Shown here: positions 61,334-64,000 of the stretch, piece after piece
Position numbering within the stretch: position 1 is the stretch's first letter
Layout of the letters: every line of letters begins with the position of its first letter
Assembly: GCF_000262465.1 (NCBI RefSeq)
Contig: NZ_CM001489.1
Coordinates: 2,228,597-2,292,596, forward strand
Length of the DNA: 64,000 nucleotides
Source: Frankia sp. QA3
GTDB lineage: Bacteria; Actinomycetota; Actinomycetes; Frankiales; Frankiaceae
Reading direction: 5' to 3'
Position numbers and translations under genes: made by a program
Notes under the pieces: generated by a model
What the model saw: only the letters and a program-made list of their open reading frames with translations
Databases searched by the model: none
Told to the model about the DNA's origin: nothing

Positions 61334-62449
61334 TCAGGCCAACGGGCGACCACCTGGCCGATGTCGGTCGACCGGGTGGCCGGACCCCTGCTTCAGGAAA
61401 AGATCGAGAACGTTGGCGATGATTCGCGAGACGTTGTTGTCATAGTCGTTGTGCGAGAGGCTTCCCGCCCAGGCGATCGAAGAGGTCGAAAAGACAGCAC
61501 CGCCGGACTCGGTCTCGAACAGGGTCATATCCGCCCGGACATCCCGGTGCTCACTGCCGCCGAGCCCCGGGTACATGAAACCGATCTCCTCCACCACCAA
61601 CAGGTAGGAGTCGTCGTGGTACTCCGAGGATGCGAGCAGGTACGTGCCCGGCGGGGTGCCCAGGCGGACATCGGCACGGTCCAGTTCCTGGCCGGCCGCG
61701 CCGCCGCGCTCCAGCCCGAAGTCGCCGATCAGCTCCTGCTCGCCCACCCCGGAGAAGACCCAGGACACCTCTGCCTCGGCACTGTCCGGCATCCGCCGGT
61801 AGTACTACGAATTCACCACCGGCACCGCGGTCACGGCGGCAAGGCCGGTCGCGCCGTCCCAGCTCGCCGCCAGGGCGTACCAGGTGGCGGCCCGCAGGCC
61901 GGCGGGCGCGGTGAGGCAGCGGGAATCCCGGCCCGTGCCGAGGACGACAGCGGGCCGCAGCCCCTCGGTCAGTACCAGCGCGACGCCCGTCGAGGTGGCG
62001 GCGTCCCAGGCGGACAGCACCGGGCGCCGGGCCCCGTCGGTGGTGGGCTGAACGAAGGCGAACAGGGTCAGCGAACCGTCCGGTGAGCGCAGGATGTCGC
62101 GGGCGCCGGGAAGCCGGCCGTACGACCCGACCTGTGCCGGCTGGTCCAGGAGCGGGTACACGCCGTTGACCTCGGAGTCCAGCTTCTTGGTCGGATAGGG
62201 GCCGGCGACCCGTTCGGTACGCAGACCCGCCGGGGCGGTGGTGAATCGGGATACGTACCACCGCTCGTCGCCGCCGTACTCGACGATCAGCTTGCCCGGA
62301 ATGGCGAACGATCCAAGGTAGGTGAGGACCCGGCGGAGCGCGTCGCTGTGCTGGCCAAACGGCTGGTGCTCATGCTCCGCAACGAGCTCGGGTGTCAGCG
62401 TCGGCCGCAGGTCGACGTACCTGCGTGCATGAAAGCGCGCGTCGACCAT
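61334..62449 (-). pseudogene. N,N-dimethylformamidase large-subunit gene, internally deleted
   Basis: The N-terminal part (from ATG 62449) matches the lectin-like domain: LIVEYGGDERWYVSRF, VLSAWDAATSTGVALVLTEG and TWYALAASWDGATG, ending in a stop at 61805. Directly after, a second frame (from 61792) carries the C-terminus: TYLLASSEYHDDSYLLVVEE, GFMYPGLGGSEHRDVRADMT, FETESGGAVFSTSSIAWAGS and LSHNDYDNNVSRIIANVLDL. Intact subunits are ~750 residues; the ~380-residue catalytic middle is missing. Dimethylformamide or another amide was presumably the substrate of the ancestor. Confidence 0.75.
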
Positions 62450-62469
62450 CCCGACTGGCCATCATTCCG

Positions 62470-62766
62470 ATGACACCAGCAGGTGCCGGCACGACCAGCA
62501 ATCCGCTGACGGTGGCCGGTACCGTCAGGTGCAAGTTCCCCGGCTCCGCCGAATCACTGAAGATCACCGGTGGCGGGGAGTCGCACGGCACGTCCGTGGG
62601 TACGGGCGGACGGTTCTCGGTGGTCTTCGGCAACCCGCAGCTTCCCAGCGTCGCGAATGTCGAGGTGCGATGCGATGTCGCCGGCACCAGGACCTACCGG
62701 AGCACGACCTTCCCCCTGCATCGACCGGTGGCCGGGCAGACCCTCACCGTGAACCTCCTGGCCTGA
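62470..62766 (+). CDS. Small beta-rich hypothetical protein or C-terminal fragment
   Basis: 98 residues from the ATG at 62470 (the longer reading begins in unrelated sequence). GTTSNPLTVAGTVRCKFPGS, AESLKITGGGESHGTSVGT and GRFSVVFGNPQLPSVANVEV resemble one immunoglobulin-like or carboxypeptidase-regulatory-like domain of a secreted protein. There is no signal peptide, so it is likely the last domain of a lost protein. A clean hairpin follows. Confidence 0.4.
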   Translation: MTPAGAGTTSNPLTVAGTVRCKFPGSAESLKITGGGESHGTSVGTGGRFSVVFGNPQLPSVANVEVRCDVAGTRTYRSTTFPLHRPVAGQTLTVNLLA

Positions 62767-62780
62767 CCAGCCGGGCAGAC

Positions 62781-62811
62781 GGATGGTGCGCCCGAGTAGG
62801 GCGCACCATCC
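62781..62811 (+). terminator. Hairpin terminator
   Basis: GGATGGTGCGCCC, loop GAGTA, GGGCGCACCATCC: a perfect 13-bp stem. No T-tract. It lies 15 bp after the stop of the small beta-rich gene and before the 3' end of the minus-strand hypothetical gene, so it can serve both. Confidence 0.7.
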
Positions 62812-62916
62812 ACAAACACACGGCGTGGACGCTGCTCCCACCGCCGGTCTTGCCCAAATGCCTCGCCTGACTCGATGCAGGGGCATAGAGCTCGACCACG
62901 TGACGGTGGAGGGACG

Positions 62917-63645
62917 CTAGCGGATGGGTGACACGCCCTTGCATAGTCTCCCGAGCAGCGCGATGTCGTGTCCGCCCGCCCCCCTGCAGCGCCATGCCGG
63001 CCAGCCTGCTCCCGCCCACTCCGAATCCGATTCGGGCAGGTGCAGGCCGCGGCGATGAAGAGGACACTCGGGCCAGAAGAACACGAACAGTTCCATGATG
63101 CATTCCTGCACGCCTGCCGCGACCGACAGGACGGTGCGGGGCAGGTCCGGACCGCCCACACAGGGCGGCGGATCTCCGCCGCCGCGGAACGGTTCGCCGT
63201 CGAATCCGAGGAGGAGCTGCGGTTCGCCGTCGTCATCGAATCGGCCCGTCCAGTGGAGCGTGAGACGACCTACCTTGGCCCCGGTCCGGTCCAGATCTCG
63301 CTGCACAACTGCCAGAGCCTGCTCGGTACGAGCAACGAGATCGGGTTCAAACCGATCGCGCGAACTTGCCCAGGACATGATCTCGCCCCATGACTCCTCG
63401 CCTGAACCGAGGTCGCAGCCCGACTCGGCCAGCACCATCGGCAGCAGGCGGAGCGCTTCGAGATCATCACGGATGCCGAGGCCGGCGAGTTCCCTCAGCA
63501 TGGGTCCGTCGAACCCGGCCGCCAATGCCTCCGCCGCGAGATGCGGCAGGCTGACATGTACTTTCCCGGTGAGCTGCAAGTCGTACCAGGCAGCCTTAAG
63601 ATCGTCCACCCGCCAAGTATGTCGATCGGCCGCATATCCGTCCAT
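62917..63645 (-). CDS. Hypothetical protein with C-terminal Cys/His cluster
   Basis: 242 residues from the ATG at 63645; a GTG at 63609 is another possible start. It has DDLKAAWYDLQLTGKVHVSL near the N-terminus, EALRLLPMVLAESGCDLG in the middle, and a C-terminal WPECPLHRRGLHL plus WRCRGAGGHDIALLGRL. The Cys and His there (ECPLH, RCRGAGGH) could be a metal site, as in some small actinobacterial zinc-ribbon-like tails. I do not recognise the family. Alone, convergent with the hairpin. Confidence 0.55.
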   Translation of the reverse strand: MDGYAADRHTWRVDDLKAAWYDLQLTGKVHVSLPHLAAEALAAGFDGPMLRELAGLGIRDDLEALRLLPMVLAESGCDLGSGEESWGEIMSWASSRDRFEPDLVARTEQALAVVQRDLDRTGAKVGRLTLHWTGRFDDDGEPQLLLGFDGEPFRGGGDPPPCVGGPDLPRTVLSVAAGVQECIMELFVFFWPECPLHRRGLHLPESDSEWAGAGWPAWRCRGAGGHDIALLGRLCKGVSPIR

Positions 63646-63732
63646 GACAAATGTCCGTCCATGCCAACCCGCGCGGCGCGGCGACGCTCCCACCGCGCGC
63701 GGGCTGCCACCGCCGAGGGGAGGACCCGAGCG

Positions 63733-64000
63733 TCACGCGGAACGCGCCTCGGCGCCGAGGATCGCCGTCAACTCCGGCCGAGAACCGACATTCATCTTGG
63801 CGAAAATCGACTTCATGTGATCGCGCAGGGTGTGCCGGGAAATCCACATCCGCTCGGCGATCTCAGCGGTCTTGTGGCCGGCGATCAGGTATTCGGTCAC
63901 CTGGCGTTCCCGACCGGTCAGGCCGTAGAGCGCGAACAGCAGGGGGAGCATCTGCGCCGGCCCGGCGGGTTCGAGCATCACCGCTGTGCGGGGCGACAGG
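63733..64000 (-). CDS. LuxR-family regulator, C-terminal part (runs off the window)
   Basis: The frame is open to the right edge of the window and ends at 63733. Seen is the LuxR helix-turn-helix: GLTGRERQVTEYLIAGHKTA, EIAERMWISRHTLRDHMKSI and FAKMNVGSRPELTAILGAEA. The N-terminal sensor or ATPase domain is outside the window. The last two bases of the known frame do not show a start, so the coding region certainly begins beyond 64000. Confidence 0.85.
   Translation of the reverse strand, partial: LSPRTAVMLEPAGPAQMLPLLFALYGLTGRERQVTEYLIAGHKTAEIAERMWISRHTLRDHMKSIFAKMNVGSRPELTAILGAEARSA

Overview
The window is GC-rich actinobacterial DNA. It carries several paralogues of the SAM-dependent methyltransferase family formerly called DUF574, many cytochrome P450/ferredoxin pairs, SigE-type sigma factors, F420-type oxidoreductases and mycothiol/DinB-fold proteins. 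That mix, together with abundant IS debris, fits a Frankia-like actinomycete best, although no rRNA or tRNA gene is present to prove it. No CRISPR array, prophage or replication origin is visible.

Layout. 0-9 kb: a decayed SARP regulator, a LysE exporter, a YbaK-type deacylase, a chimeric scar (sugar-binding protein joined to tyrosine phosphatase), methyltransferase copy 1, a thioesterase, a LysR/SDR divergent pair, a GNAT plus cysteine-synthase/CBS pair, and a nitroreductase. 9-20 kb: a gene graveyard (IstB, transporter, IS4, AraC, LuxR, CHAP hydrolase and astacin remnants). It is interrupted by intact genes for a molybdate-type regulator, a TauE exporter, a TIGR03086 protein, FabH, a large LuxR (LAL) regulator and a large SGNH hydrolase. 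20.6-24.7 kb: an alpha-hydroxy-acid oxidase next to a free-standing A-T-TE NRPS-like enzyme. 25-28 kb: an intact IS5-family element and more remnants. 28.4-32.6 kb: LysR, a P450 plus ferredoxin, and a branched-chain-type substrate-binding lipoprotein. 33.3-36.4 kb: an MpaB-like oxygenase and a SigE sigma factor coupled to a membrane-anchored kelch-like protein. 36.8-41.8 kb: methyltransferase copy 2 and an overlapping ABC ATPase, permease, histidine kinase, response regulator operon. 42-50.9 kb: IS6 and IS5 scars, a 6PGDH-family dehydrogenase, truncated haemoglobin, methyltransferase copy 3, TetR, a broken peptide-binding protein, an LLM oxidoreductase, an aldo-keto reductase and two split-barrel proteins. 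50.9-56.1 kb: a Ser/Thr kinase flanked by 26-bp repeats, DinB, a shredded fourth methyltransferase copy, and a second SigE/membrane-protein pair. 56.3-61.3 kb: TetR, then a tightly overlapping operon of ferredoxin, ferredoxin reductase, a dehydrogenase-carboxymuconolactone-decarboxylase fusion, and a P450. 61.3-64 kb: a decayed dimethylformamidase large subunit, small hypotheticals and a LuxR gene running off the edge.

Three themes stand out. First, the three intact methyltransferase genes share a promoter/leader block (a TAGGGT element, fixed 8-nt spacing to CGTC, then a G-rich Shine-Dalgarno), which also corrects two starts. Second, many dead genes keep both ends but have lost their middle, so internal deletion seems to be the dominant mode of decay. 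Third, two compact metabolic units deserve experiments: the oxidase plus A-T-TE pair, whose adenylation domain appears to lack the amino-acid-anchoring Asp, and the P450 operon with its fusion enzyme and a palindromic operator next to a TetR gene.
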